A stretch of 52,772 nucleotides of DNA from Archaeoglobus sp. UBA230 (GTDB taxonomy: Archaea; Halobacteriota; Archaeoglobi; Archaeoglobales; Archaeoglobaceae), in NCBI GenBank assembly GCA_002507545.1, contig DAVR01000020.1, forward strand, positions 1 to 52,772, written 5' to 3'. Shown here piece after piece: positions 17,742 through 26,412 of this stretch. Position numbers and translations under genes: made by a program. The notes under the pieces are model-generated. The model did no database searches. It saw only the letters and a list, made by a program, of their open reading frames with translations, and was not told the DNA's origin. Numbering within the stretch: the first letter of the stretch is position 1; the number at the start of each line of letters is the position of its first letter.

Positions 17742-18923
17742 ATGAAAGTTGCAATATTCGATGCTTTCAATGGTGCTGGAGGAGATATGATCTTGGCCAC
17801 CTTAGTCGATTTAGCAATCAGAGAATCTGAGATTTATGAAATTATATCGCTTCTCGACCTTAAAGTTGATTGCCAACTCAAGAAGGTTAATGTGAAGGGT
17901 ATAGAGGCGAGAAGGGTTGTTGTGGAGGTAAAGGAAGATGTTATGAGGAGATATCAAGATGTGGTGTCGCTGATAAGGTCTTCAGACCTTGATAATGACG
18001 TTAAAGCCGATTCTTTGGCGATATTTGAAATACTGGCGAAAGCGGAGGGTAAAGTGCACGGCAGAGATTACAGAGAGGCTGTTTTTCACGAAGTTGGAGC
18101 AGATGACGCCATATTTGACATCGTTTGCTGCGTTAAAGGAATCAGAAATTTGGTGGATAGGGGATATAAGTTATTTGCAACTCCTATCAGGATAGGAAGT
18201 GGTTTTACGGAATTCTCTCACGGTAAATACCCAGTCCCACCTCCAGCAGTTCTCGAAATTCTAAAAAATGCGAAAGTAAAAGTCATTTTTGACGGGGAAG
18301 GAGAGTTACTGACCCCAACTGCAGCGACAATCATTTCTTACTACTGCGAAAACCTTCCAGCTATACCAATAAATGTCGAGAATGTGTCTTATGGGGCTGG
18401 CAGCAAAGAAACAGAAATACCAAACGTCCTTAGGCTTATTCTGGGTAGAACTGAGATACACGACAGCATTGCCGTTGTTGAGACAACAGTTGATGATGTC
18501 AGTGGGGAGTTCGTGGGATACGCTATTGAAAGATTGCTCGGATTCGATGGTGTGCTTGATGTAACAACTCTTCCAGCATTTGGAAAGAAGATGAGACCAG
18601 TTTCGCTAATAAGAGTGATTGCAGAATTGAACAAGGCTGAGGAGGTTGCTTCTGAAATCATGCGACTTACAGGAAGTCTTGGTGTGCGCATAATTCCTGT
18701 CCACCATCGGGTTATTGCGGGGAGGGAGCAGGGAACGATCAGAGTAAGAATATCTGGCAAAGAGTTTGAGGTAAAGTTTAAGCGCTCCACGCCCGGTTTT
18801 GGGCATGTAAAGCCCGAGTTTGATGATATTGCGAGAATAGCAGATGAGCTAAATATGCCAATCCATGTAGTGTATCGGAAGGTAGTGAAGGTGCTGGAGG
18901 ATGTTGATTCCAACAGGAAGTAA
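17742..18923 (+). CDS. larC: Nickel-pincer cofactor biosynthesis protein LarC
   Basis: LarC inserts nickel into the pyridinium dithiocarboxylate precursor to make the pincer cofactor of lactate racemase and relatives. The protein has the family start (FDAFNGAGGDMILATLVDL), the central FHEVGADDAIFDIV segment, and the C-terminal DUF111 half (VVETTVDDVSGEFVGYAIE, RVRISGKEFEVKFKRSTPG). Bacterial LarC is often split by a programmed frameshift into LarC1 and LarC2; here one continuous frame covers both. No larA, larB or larE lies in the window. The ATG at 17742 and the GTG three bases earlier are both possible starts. It overlaps radB by 23 bases. Confidence 0.86.
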   Translation: MKVAIFDAFNGAGGDMILATLVDLAIRESEIYEIISLLDLKVDCQLKKVNVKGIEARRVVVEVKEDVMRRYQDVVSLIRSSDLDNDVKADSLAIFEILAKAEGKVHGRDYREAVFHEVGADDAIFDIVCCVKGIRNLVDRGYKLFATPIRIGSGFTEFSHGKYPVPPPAVLEILKNAKVKVIFDGEGELLTPTAATIISYYCENLPAIPINVENVSYGAGSKETEIPNVLRLILGRTEIHDSIAVVETTVDDVSGEFVGYAIERLLGFDGVLDVTTLPAFGKKMRPVSLIRVIAELNKAEEVASEIMRLTGSLGVRIIPVHHRVIAGREQGTIRVRISGKEFEVKFKRSTPGFGHVKPEFDDIARIADELNMPIHVVYRKVVKVLEDVDSNRK

Positions 18924-19560
18924 GTGCATAGATTCGTTACTTGGAGGGGGGATTGAGACCGGAACGGTTACCCAGATATATGGCCATAGCGGGACAGGGA
19001 AGACAACACTCTGTCTGATGGTGGCCAAAAATGCAGCTAAGGATTACAAGGTTGCCTACATTGATACTGAGGGCTTGTCGGCAGAGAGGGTGAAGCAAGT
19101 TTTTGGTGACGTCAGCCTTTTTTCGAATGTTTTCGTCTATGAGGTTTTTCAGTTCAGACAGCAGGGTGTTGCATTAAAGGAGGCTGAGAAGCTGTGCAGG
19201 AGCGAGAAGGTAAAACTCATAGTTGTTGATTGCTTCACATCTCTTTATCGCAGCGAGCTTGAGGATGAGAAGAAGCAAATCAAGATAAAGAGGGAGTTAA
19301 CTTCTCAACTCACTTTTTTGCTTGGAATAGCGAGAAAGTATGATGTTGCTGTAGTTATAACAAATCAGATGTTCTCAGACGTCAGCTCTGGTATAGACCG
19401 TCCTCTCGGAGGTCCGAGCCTTGATCACCTCTCAAAGGTCGTTCTGGCGCTTGAAAGGGATGATGAGGGAGTTAGAAAGGCTACGCTTGTAAAGCATAGA
19501 TGGATGAAGGAGGGAAGAAGTTGCTTTTACCGCATAACCGATAGGGGAATAGAGCCCTGA
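18901..19560 (+). CDS. radB: DNA repair and recombination protein RadB
   Basis: RadB is a euryarchaeal RecA-family paralogue that assists RadA in recombination. The 219-residue length, lack of an N-terminal helix-hairpin-helix domain, Walker A GHSGTGKTT (about 28-36), Walker B LIVVDCFTSLYR and the LDHLSKVVLALE segment are all typical. The start lies inside larC, so the two are co-transcribed although their functions are unrelated. It is convergent with pth2, with no gap. Confidence 0.93.
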   Translation: MLIPTGSKCIDSLLGGGIETGTVTQIYGHSGTGKTTLCLMVAKNAAKDYKVAYIDTEGLSAERVKQVFGDVSLFSNVFVYEVFQFRQQGVALKEAEKLCRSEKVKLIVVDCFTSLYRSELEDEKKQIKIKRELTSQLTFLLGIARKYDVAVVITNQMFSDVSSGIDRPLGGPSLDHLSKVVLALERDDEGVRKATLVKHRWMKEGRSCFYRITDRGIEP

Positions 19561-19908
19561 TTATTTCAGAAGTGGAAGACTGCCCGTAACCTTGTCTATT
19601 CTTTTCTCCTCATCAGGACCGATCACAACAGCAGTAATCGTTCCCGGTGGGATTTCAGTCAGACCGGCATCCTGGACGATGCCAGTTACAAGCCTCTCCC
19701 TCTCAGCCCTGTACTTTATTCCCATAAGCTCCTCAAGACTCTTAACTTTCAGAACAACCTTTTTCTGCCCCTCATCAATCCATCTTCTCCTTACAGCAGG
19801 ATCGGAGCGAAGATAGCCGATTATTGCAGCATGAGCTACCTGAACTGCCAGCTTTCCCCTCGATAACTTCAGATCGTCCCTTACAACTATAACCTGCTTT
19901 AGGGACAT
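19561..19908 (-). CDS. pth2: Peptidyl-tRNA hydrolase Pth2
   Basis: Pth2 releases tRNA from prematurely dropped peptidyl-tRNA and is the archaeal and eukaryotic form of the enzyme. The 115-residue protein shows the family start ([21 protein letters not shown]) and the C-terminal [21 protein letters not shown]. Length is normal. It follows the gene at 19927 on the same strand with an 18-base gap and is probably co-transcribed with it. Confidence 0.93.
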   Translation of the reverse strand: MSLKQVIVVRDDLKLSRGKLAVQVAHAAIIGYLRSDPAVRRRWIDEGQKKVVLKVKSLEELMGIKYRAERERLVTGIVQDAGLTEIPPGTITAVVIGPDEEKRIDKVTGSLPLLK

Positions 19909-19926
19909 TACCCTTACTCCTCTTCC

Positions 19927-20196
19927 TCACTCCTCTTCCCCAAAACCGTAACTTTTCAGCTCCTCAAGGCTTACAGGCTTTGATTTTTCTTCAACCCATT
20001 TTTTACCAACTTCAACCGCTTCTTTCTCATCAAATTCGGAAACAACGATCTTGTCTCCGTCAACTGACTTTATACAATTTTTCGGCACAGCAAGAAATTC
20101 TGAGCCAACCTTGACTATAAGGTAGTCACCATAAACATCTATGCTCTCACCAAACTCCTCATCACCGCGGAAAACGTACATGCATATCAGGTCCAT
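19927..20196 (-). CDS. Small conserved archaeal protein (DUF5749-like)
   Basis: From the ATG ending at 20196 this is an 89-residue protein. The first half is strand-rich ([20 protein letters not shown], then [19 protein letters not shown]), followed by an acidic helical tail ending GFGEEE. The pattern fits the DUF5749 family of small archaeal proteins, function unknown. The TTG 18 bases upstream was rejected because TTTTAAAA lies about 24 bases before the ATG, suggesting a leaderless transcript. Position upstream of pth2 suggests a role near translation, which is inference. Confidence 0.65.
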   Translation of the reverse strand: MDLICMYVFRGDEEFGESIDVYGDYLIVKVGSEFLAVPKNCIKSVDGDKIVVSEFDEKEAVEVGKKWVEEKSKPVSLEELKSYGFGEEE

Positions 20197-20231
20197 GGTT
20201 GAAGTATCTGACAATTTTAAAAGTTTTGCCT

Positions 20232-20450
20232 CTACAGTTCCACTTTTATCCCCAATCTCGCTGCATCTTTCCTCAGCCTTTTATCGTATGTGGCGAGCTT
20301 TCCGTACCTTTCCGCTACAGCGAGAATTACCATGTCGTTAAATCTTGCAGGATTATCCGTGAGTTCAAGAGCCTGCCGGTGAAATTCCGATTCTTGCAGG
20401 TGGCATGTACAAACACATCTTGCTGTTGGTGGGCCGGACATAGATGCCAA
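20232..20450 (-). pseudogene. PIN-domain (VapC-type) C-terminal fragment
   Basis: The last 45 residues (FNDMVILAVAERYGKLATYD, then [12 protein letters not shown]) are the C-terminal half of a PIN-domain ribonuclease, including the conserved aspartate region of the VapC toxin fold. The N-terminal half with the first catalytic aspartate is absent; the residues before it (about 20) do not look like PIN sequence, and no antitoxin is adjacent. I read this as the remnant of a lost VapBC pair. The short gap to 20518 shows nothing else. Confidence 0.55.
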
Positions 20451-20518
20451 TCCCGGATGGTTCTGGAGCTACGGTTACAGCGTAGCCCCACAGGAGCTTG
20501 CAGATGATAGTTGATCGA

Positions 20519-21037
20519 TTACTCCTCCTGAACTTTTTTATTAGCCAATGCTCCCATCACCTTTTCAATAACGAGGGCCATTATAATCACAAAAATCACC
20601 GTCAAGATCAGGCGTAAGGCCATGAACTCCACACCGAGAAACTGAAGCTCGACCATCTCCTGGGGAAGCTTTATGCATGACCACGCGGACAGGAATATCA
20701 CGATATTGGATACTCGTGCACCCTTCTTAAGAAGGCTTGCAGCCAGTGGAAAGGCAACATACAATGGGCCAGTTGGCAGTGCACCCAAAAATAAAGAGAG
20801 GAAGAATCCTTTCACCCCAGACGTCTTTCCAAGGTGTTTTACAACAGTCTCCTTCGAAACCCAAACTGCGAAAAGACCCATCACAACCATGACTGCCGGG
20901 AAGACCATCATCATCTCGACAAAGTACTCCCACATCGTGGTTAGGATTGTCTCCTGTTTCTCGGGGAAGATGAGCAGTATTGTTGTAGCAGCTATCGCAA
21001 CCATACCAAGAGCAACCCACTCCCTCCTTCCTGTCAT
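20519..21037 (-). CDS. Half-size permease, DUF318/ArsP-like, second half
   Basis: The 172-residue membrane protein has four or five hydrophobic segments and a motif shared with its upstream neighbour, FPLAASLLKKGARVSNIVIF. Full-length permeases of this superfamily (COG0701-like) contain two such halves in one chain; here they are separate genes. The preceding gene stop overlaps this ATG by four bases, so the two are made together and probably assemble as one carrier. The substrate is unknown; arsenical and metal transport are known within the superfamily. Confidence 0.78.
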   Translation of the reverse strand: MTGRREWVALGMVAIAATTILLIFPEKQETILTTMWEYFVEMMMVFPAVMVVMGLFAVWVSKETVVKHLGKTSGVKGFFLSLFLGALPTGPLYVAFPLAASLLKKGARVSNIVIFLSAWSCIKLPQEMVELQFLGVEFMALRLILTVIFVIIMALVIEKVMGALANKKVQEE

Positions 21038-21543
21038 AAGATCGCCCCCATTATTAAGGCTATCGCTATTGCGATAATGAAGCTCAGACCATTTCGCGAA
21101 AGTGCCATCTCCTTGCCCAGCTCCTTTATTTCTAAAGGCAGTGTCACTGTACCGATCATCGTCAGCGTGGTGATGAAGGCGGCAACCGCACTGATTGATG
21201 CCCCTTTTTCAAGTAATGAGGCTGCCAGAGGGAAGGATAGAAGAGAGGGAATGTGGAGGATAGAGCCTACCACCCCCACCATCAAAACACCAAGAACTCC
21301 AGACTGCTCTCCAACGAATTTTGTTATCTGTTCAGAAGTTACAAAACCGAGAATGAGACCTATGACGATAAGAATCACGAAGAGCATGGGAAGCAGTCTC
21401 ACAAAGGAGATGGCGGCGATTTTCAGAGACATCACCGCTCTCTTCCTGTCCTTCGCAAACGCAACCAGCAGAATAATGATAGCTATAGCATTTACAACAA
21501 TTGCAGTAACACTCATTTCAATCACCCTCTGGAAGTCAACCAC
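21034..21543 (-). CDS. Half-size permease, DUF318/ArsP-like, first half
   Basis: This 169-residue protein is the partner of the previous gene: several transmembrane segments and the related motif SFPLAASLLEKGASISAVAA, followed by a TTLTMIGTVTLP helix. The conserved Pro in the PLAASLL motif occurs at equivalent places in both, as expected for inverted or tandem halves of one transporter. It starts 88 bases from the divergent TPP-enzyme gene. No soluble redox or regulatory partner is adjacent. Confidence 0.78.
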   Translation of the reverse strand: MVDFQRVIEMSVTAIVVNAIAIIILLVAFAKDRKRAVMSLKIAAISFVRLLPMLFVILIVIGLILGFVTSEQITKFVGEQSGVLGVLMVGVVGSILHIPSLLSFPLAASLLEKGASISAVAAFITTLTMIGTVTLPLEIKELGKEMALSRNGLSFIIAIAIALIMGAIL

Positions 21544-21580
21544 AAGCTCTTTTTATTTTCCGGTGCGCCTCCACTCTTCG

Positions 21581-21602
21581 ATGTTTCAAAACATTTTTAA
21601 AA
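21581..21602 (+). promoter_or_regulatory. Promoter with inverted repeat upstream of the TPP-enzyme gene
   Basis: A 6-base inverted repeat ATGTTT-CA-AAACAT (21581-21594) abuts TTTTTAAAA, a TATA-like element about 32 bases before the ATG at 21632. CGGTGAT just before the start is the ribosome binding site. Dyad symmetry against the TATA box is where archaeal repressors bind, so this may be an operator; no regulator gene is adjacent. Confidence 0.4.
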
Positions 21603-21631
21603 TTATAATCAAAAATCGTTTCGGTGATGCT

Positions 21632-23362
21632 ATGGCGAAAATTTCTGGAGGAGAATTGCTTGTGAAGTGTCTAATTAAAGAGAACGTCAAATACGTCTTC
21701 GGTGTTCCGGGTGGGCAGCTTCTGACTTTCCTCGATGCGATAAAGAGGGTTGGAGAGAAGCACGGAATGAAGTTTGTGAACTGCAGACATGAACAAGCTG
21801 CTGCGAGTATGGCAGATGCCTATGCCAGAGTGAGCGGTGAGGTTGGTGTTTGCGTCGGCACAATTGGGCCGGGAGGAGCGGATTTGGTGCCAGGAGTATA
21901 TCCTGCCTACGCTGACAATGTTCCGATGATCGTGATAACGGCTCAAAACCAGAGCTGGAAGAGCTATCCTGACCACGGTTCGATGCAGGCTTTGGATCAG
22001 TATCATCTTTTCAAGCCCATTACAAAGTGGAATGCTGTAGTATCGCACTGGGAGAGGATTCCGGAGCTTGTGCAGAGGGCATTCAGAATGGCAACATCGG
22101 GTAGGCCGGGGCCAGTACACCTCGATTTTCCCTCTGATGTACTGTACAACGGAGAAGAGGAGAGTTATGTCAAATTATATCCTCCTGAGAGGTACAGACC
22201 AACAAAACCACCTGTGGGTAATCCCGAGCTTGTTGAAAAGGCTGCAGAGATGCTTTACAATGCCGAAAGACCGTTAATTCATGCTGGAACTGGTGTTTTG
22301 AGAGCGAAGGCTTGGAATGAGTTAAAGGAGCTTGCTGAGTATCTTGGAGCTGTAGTTACAACAACTATGGGTGGAAGAGGGTCAATCCCAGAAGACCACC
22401 CCCTCTGCATCCTCCCTTCAAGTCCTGCAGCGATAACAGCGCAAAATGAGGCAGATGTTGTTCTTATTGTTGGTAGTAAAATGGGCGATCTGGATTTCTG
22501 GGGAAGGCCACCAGCTTGGGGTGATCCGGATGTGCAAAAAACCATTCAGATAGACATAGACCCTGAAATGATTGCTCTGAACAGACCCGTTGACATCGGC
22601 ATTGTGGGGGATGCAAGGGAAACCTTGAAAGCATTGATCGAGGCTGTGAAGAGGAAAGGTGATAGAAGGAAGCCCGTTGAGAGACTTGCTGAGTATAAAA
22701 AGATGCAGAATGAGTGGCTTGAAAGCTTTTTGAAGCAGGCGGAGAGCAACGAGAAGCCGATGCATCCGTTGAGAGTGATAAAGGAGGTAAGGGATTTCTA
22801 TCCGAGAGATGCGATTTCGTGCATTGATGGTGGCAATACTGCAGTCTGGGCATCCTATCTTAACAGAATTTACGAGCCGAACACGTTTCTGTGGGCTGCC
22901 GATTCGGGACATCTTGGCACTGGCTTGCCATACGCCATTGGAGCAAAGTTGGCAAATCCAGACAAGCCTGTTTACTTGATAGCGGGTGATGGTGCCTTTG
23001 GACTGACAATGGAGGAACTTGAGACTGCAAGCAGAGAGGAAGTGAAGGTTACAGCCATAGTAATGAATGATGGATGTTGGGGTATGATTAAAGGCTCGCA
23101 GAAAATGGGTTTTGGCGGAAGATTCATCGGGGTTGACTTCAAGGACGTGAGGTATGATAAGGTAGCGGAATCAATGGGCTGGTATGGACAGAGGGTTGAG
23201 GAACCTGAAGATTTGTCATCAGCACTTGACAAAGCTGAAAGTTCGGATAAACCAGCTCTACTGGACGTGAAAATATCTCAGGACATCAATCTGACTCCGC
23301 CCGACCTTATCACACTCTCTATCGTCTGGTTAGAGGGCTGCAACCCACCGGAGGTAGAATGA
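21632..23362 (+). CDS. Thiamine-diphosphate-dependent enzyme, acetolactate-synthase-like
   Basis: The 576-residue protein has the three-domain build of the acetolactate synthase/benzoylformate decarboxylase superfamily: a PYR domain with catalytic Glu54 (CRHEQAAASMADAYAR), a middle FAD/ADP-like domain (LIVGSKMGDLDFWGR), and a PP domain with the ThDP motif GDGAFGLTMEEL...NDG. I start at 21632, behind CGGTGAT, and reject the long upstream extension, which is antisense to the permease. The stop overlaps the dehydrogenase start (ATGA). No ALS regulatory subunit or other branched-chain genes are near, so a catabolic carboligase or decarboxylase is as likely as acetolactate synthase. Confidence 0.86.
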   Translation: MAKISGGELLVKCLIKENVKYVFGVPGGQLLTFLDAIKRVGEKHGMKFVNCRHEQAAASMADAYARVSGEVGVCVGTIGPGGADLVPGVYPAYADNVPMIVITAQNQSWKSYPDHGSMQALDQYHLFKPITKWNAVVSHWERIPELVQRAFRMATSGRPGPVHLDFPSDVLYNGEEESYVKLYPPERYRPTKPPVGNPELVEKAAEMLYNAERPLIHAGTGVLRAKAWNELKELAEYLGAVVTTTMGGRGSIPEDHPLCILPSSPAAITAQNEADVVLIVGSKMGDLDFWGRPPAWGDPDVQKTIQIDIDPEMIALNRPVDIGIVGDARETLKALIEAVKRKGDRRKPVERLAEYKKMQNEWLESFLKQAESNEKPMHPLRVIKEVRDFYPRDAISCIDGGNTAVWASYLNRIYEPNTFLWAADSGHLGTGLPYAIGAKLANPDKPVYLIAGDGAFGLTMEELETASREEVKVTAIVMNDGCWGMIKGSQKMGFGGRFIGVDFKDVRYDKVAESMGWYGQRVEEPEDLSSALDKAESSDKPALLDVKISQDINLTPPDLITLSIVWLEGCNPPEVE

Positions 23363-24570
23363 AAGCATTAGTTGTTGAGCTGAGTCTTGCGAAGGCCGCA
23401 TTAACTCTTGTACTCAAGAAATTTACGAAAAGCGTATTCTACAGTCCCCTCTCACTCTTGAGATACTATCCGAACTATCCAGAGCCGAAAATGCCCGGAG
23501 AAGACTGGATAAAGGTAAGGACAAGGCTTTCAGGGATATGTGGGTCGGATATCAGGGTGATAACACTTGAGGAGAGCTTTTACTTGGAACCTCTAACATC
23601 TTTTCCCTTTATCCCAGGCCACGAGGTTGTCGGAACAGTTGAGGAAGTTGGTAATGCGGTGAAGGAGTTCTCGGAGGGAGATAGAGTCATACTAATTCCT
23701 GCTCTCTCATGTGTTGTCAGGGGGTTCGAGGAATGTGAAGCCTGCAGGAAAGGACACTACGCAATCTGCTACAACACAGATAGGGGCAAGTTGTCACCCG
23801 GTATTTTCACCGGAATATGCAGAGATACTGGAGGAGGCTGGGGAGAATATTTTGTCGCCCATGAAACCCAGCTGATGAAAATCCCAGACAGTATTAAGGA
23901 TGAAAATGCAGTTTTTGCTGAGCCCATAACGGTTGGAATTCACTCTGCCTTACGGAGCTTTCCGAAGGATGATGAAATTGCAGCGGTTGTGGGTTGTGGG
24001 ATTATAGGTCTCTGCACGATTGCAGCCTTGAGGCATCTCGGGTTCAAGGGCAAAATCGTCGGGATTGATGTGAGTGATAAGCAGGCAGAACTTGCAAAGA
24101 AATTTGGTGCTGATGAAGTAATAACGAGCAATCCGGTTGAAAAAATTGCTGAGATGACGAGTGGTAGAGTGTACGTCCCACCAAGGGACAAGCCAATGTT
24201 TGTGGGTGGCGGAGTTGATGTTGTCTTTGAATGTGTTGGTATCGCAGAGACCGTGGACTTAGCCTTAAGGATTGCAAAGCCACTCGGCAGAGTTGTTGTT
24301 GCTGGTACAGTTGCAAAAATGAATGTTGACTGGGCTCCAGTGTTTGCCAAAGAACTGAGTGTTATAGGAACCTTTGGATGTGGCATCGAGGAGGTTAACG
24401 GAGAGAAAAAGAGTGCCTTTGACATCGCTGTCGAAATGCTTCAAAAACAGGACTTTTCAGAGCTTTTGACCCACAGGTTCAGGATTGAGGAATACAAGAA
24501 GGCCTTATGGGCAGCTATAAATAAAAAAGATAGTGGGGCAATGAAGGTTGCCTTTGACTTCACTCTCTGA
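23359..24570 (+). CDS. Zinc-dependent medium-chain alcohol dehydrogenase
   Basis: The 403-residue protein has catalytic zinc ligands in GICGSD (Cys61) and GHE (His88-Glu89), four cysteines that could bind structural zinc (Cys118, 126, 129, 137) and an NAD-binding fold beginning near AVVGCGIIG. A 30-residue insert after VITSNPVEKIAEM and a wide spacing of the structural cysteines set it apart from standard threonine dehydrogenases. Translation is coupled to the TPP enzyme by a four-base overlap, suggesting that it oxidises or reduces the ketol or aldehyde that enzyme makes or breaks. The substrate is unknown. Confidence 0.85.
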   Translation: MKALVVELSLAKAALTLVLKKFTKSVFYSPLSLLRYYPNYPEPKMPGEDWIKVRTRLSGICGSDIRVITLEESFYLEPLTSFPFIPGHEVVGTVEEVGNAVKEFSEGDRVILIPALSCVVRGFEECEACRKGHYAICYNTDRGKLSPGIFTGICRDTGGGWGEYFVAHETQLMKIPDSIKDENAVFAEPITVGIHSALRSFPKDDEIAAVVGCGIIGLCTIAALRHLGFKGKIVGIDVSDKQAELAKKFGADEVITSNPVEKIAEMTSGRVYVPPRDKPMFVGGGVDVVFECVGIAETVDLALRIAKPLGRVVVAGTVAKMNVDWAPVFAKELSVIGTFGCGIEEVNGEKKSAFDIAVEMLQKQDFSELLTHRFRIEEYKKALWAAINKKDSGAMKVAFDFTL

Positions 24571-25717
24571 GAAAGATCGTTAGCAGAAAGGATAGTCCGA
24601 GAAGCGCTGCTGATAGCATTAAGGTTGAATCCCAATTCATACCTCTTGCCATACTCTCGAACTCGACGATTAGCAAGACAGAGCCGAGCTGTGATAGTAA
24701 CCAGAGGGATGAATTTGCTGTCCCAGCATATTTTTCTCCTACGGACGTTGCTGATAAATCAAGAGCGAGTGGTAGGGCTGAAATGAAGAAGAATCCGAGA
24801 ATGAAGAGAACAACCGCAAGCATGATAACGCCAAAGGTGAGTGTGTGGATATAGAAAAGAACAGCTGAAAGAGCAAAGCACACGAAAAGGAATGGTCTTC
24901 TCTTGCCAGCCCTGTCCGATAATGCAGGAATCAATATGCTGCCGAAAATTCCGCCGAAGAGCAGTGCAGAAGCCGTGAGGCCAGCAGTTTCTACGTCCAA
25001 TCCATGATCTTCGAGAATCGGCTCGACCCATGTGAGATAGGCGGTGAATATCCCTACACCTATGAAGGCTATGATGGACAAAATAGAGACATTCCTATTT
25101 TTCAGCACGTCTATATATTCTTTCAACCTGTATTCCTCCTCAAACACCTCGGTCTCTGCTTCCTTTCCGAGGATGAAGAAAAGAAACAGCACAATGAAGG
25201 CAGCAACGCCGTAAATCAGGAGCATTTTTTCAAAGCCCAAAGTTACTGTTAGAACTGGTGTTAAGCTCAACCCCAAAATTGTGCCGATGAAAAGGGATAT
25301 GCTTCCAAGACCCGTTGCAAGTCCTGCCTCTTCAGCTGGAAACCAGCTTTTTACAAGCTTAGAAATGCTGTTGAATATGAAAGGCTGCCCCACAGCAGCC
25401 AAAGTTTGGAAGATGAGGAGCAAAAGAAATGTAGTGGCAAAGACTCTGAGAACGCCGAATACTGCAAAAAATGCACTCCCAAGCAGAACAGCTTTTCTAA
25501 AACCCCTCTTATCAACGTAATAACCAATAGGAAGCGCAAGAATAATGAAAACTATTGGAAAAACCGCAGAAAGCAACCCCACTTCTGCATCTCCCACATT
25601 GTAAATCTCTTCGACGATTGGCAGAATGGGGGAGAAGGTTATCCACATGATCTGCGAGATTATTCCTGCCAAGATGTAGACCAGCAGAACAACCCACCTG
25701 TAGGATTTGGATTTCAT
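24560..25717 (-). CDS. Major facilitator superfamily transporter
   Basis: The 385-residue protein has about 12 hydrophobic segments and the MFS loop 2-3 signature as ALPIGYYVDKRGFRKAVLLG, plus a repeat-like ALSDRAGKRRPFL in the second half. A TATA-like CAATAAATAC about 25 bases before the ATG suggests a leaderless transcript. It converges on the dehydrogenase with 11 bases of overlap. It may carry the substrate of the TPP-enzyme/dehydrogenase pair, but being on the opposite strand it need not be coregulated. Confidence 0.85.
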   Translation of the reverse strand: MKSKSYRWVVLLVYILAGIISQIMWITFSPILPIVEEIYNVGDAEVGLLSAVFPIVFIILALPIGYYVDKRGFRKAVLLGSAFFAVFGVLRVFATTFLLLLIFQTLAAVGQPFIFNSISKLVKSWFPAEEAGLATGLGSISLFIGTILGLSLTPVLTVTLGFEKMLLIYGVAAFIVLFLFFILGKEAETEVFEEEYRLKEYIDVLKNRNVSILSIIAFIGVGIFTAYLTWVEPILEDHGLDVETAGLTASALLFGGIFGSILIPALSDRAGKRRPFLFVCFALSAVLFYIHTLTFGVIMLAVVLFILGFFFISALPLALDLSATSVGEKYAGTANSSLWLLSQLGSVLLIVEFESMARGMNWDSTLMLSAALLGLSFLLTIFLRE

Positions 25718-25959
25718 ACATTTTCAATAATTAATTTAGTATTTATTGGTTTTGGCAGTCTGAATTGGTGAAACGAACCGTGCACAAAGAAATTTTCTTG
25801 CGAGTTTTTCAGTTAACCGACCACAGGCAAACAATTGTTCAGTCCCCCTCAGCATTTAAAGTGGCAAACTTACGTTTGTGCTTCTGGCAAATGTGTGGAT
25901 TTCAATCTTTTGGCCGTTGTAAAGTCCATTTTTAGATTCCTAACAGATTGATCGGGTAT
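25718..25959. other. Intergenic stretch, no gene seen
   Basis: Beyond the likely MFS promoter at its left end I see no reading frame, tRNA or convincing repeat in these 242 bases. It separates the MFS gene from the 3' end of the peptide/FtsX/regulator cassette. Confidence 0.5.
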
Positions 25960-26412
25960 CTACTGCAACTTAGACATGATCTCTTCCCTCAATCTAACAA
26001 CTTTCTGCATTCCGTCTCTGTGTCTCGTTACAATATTTTTGGATTCAAGATTTGTGAGTATTCTCGACACAGTTGCATGACTTAGATTGGTTCTTTTGGC
26101 AATTTCACTCTGATTCATCTCTCCATGGTTCAATAGACACTCGACAACTTTCCTCTCATTTGGATCAAGCAAGTTCAAAAACTCCTCCCTCATATCCATT
26201 TCATTATCAGAGACAGAATTATCAGTCCTGTACACCAGATACACAACAACCAAAACGAGTCCCACGAGGTAGTTCATTGTCAGACCAGCCAAAATCGCAA
26301 TTGACCATAGATATGGATTTTTGTCGTTCTTTTTAGCATCGTAAAATACAGCAACTGGCGGTATACACAGTGCAGGAATCCACAGTATAAGCTCATAGAC
26401 TCCCGGAATCAT
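25960..26412 (-). CDS. Membrane-tethered MarR-like regulator
   Basis: From the ATG ending at 26412, behind GGGTGAT, this is a 150-residue protein. Two membrane segments come first (about 6-22 and 35-60), then a winged helix (NERKVVECLLNHGEMNQSEI, AKRTNLSHATVSRILTNLES, wing at RHRDGMQKVVRL). It is a one-component regulator that could sense a membrane or external signal. It is the last gene of the cassette and overlaps the end of the FtsX-like gene by 20 bases, so it is made with the permease. The tandem repeats at the cassette promoter are a plausible binding site. Confidence 0.8.
   Translation of the reverse strand: MIPGVYELILWIPALCIPPVAVFYDAKKNDKNPYLWSIAILAGLTMNYLVGLVLVVVYLVYRTDNSVSDNEMDMREEFLNLLDPNERKVVECLLNHGEMNQSEIAKRTNLSHATVSRILTNLESKNIVTRHRDGMQKVVRLREEIMSKLQ

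Noticed and set aside
21077-21631. 185-codon upstream extension of the TPP-enzyme frame
   Set aside because: It lies antisense to the permease gene; a good RBS and ATG at 21632 plus the family start support the shorter protein.
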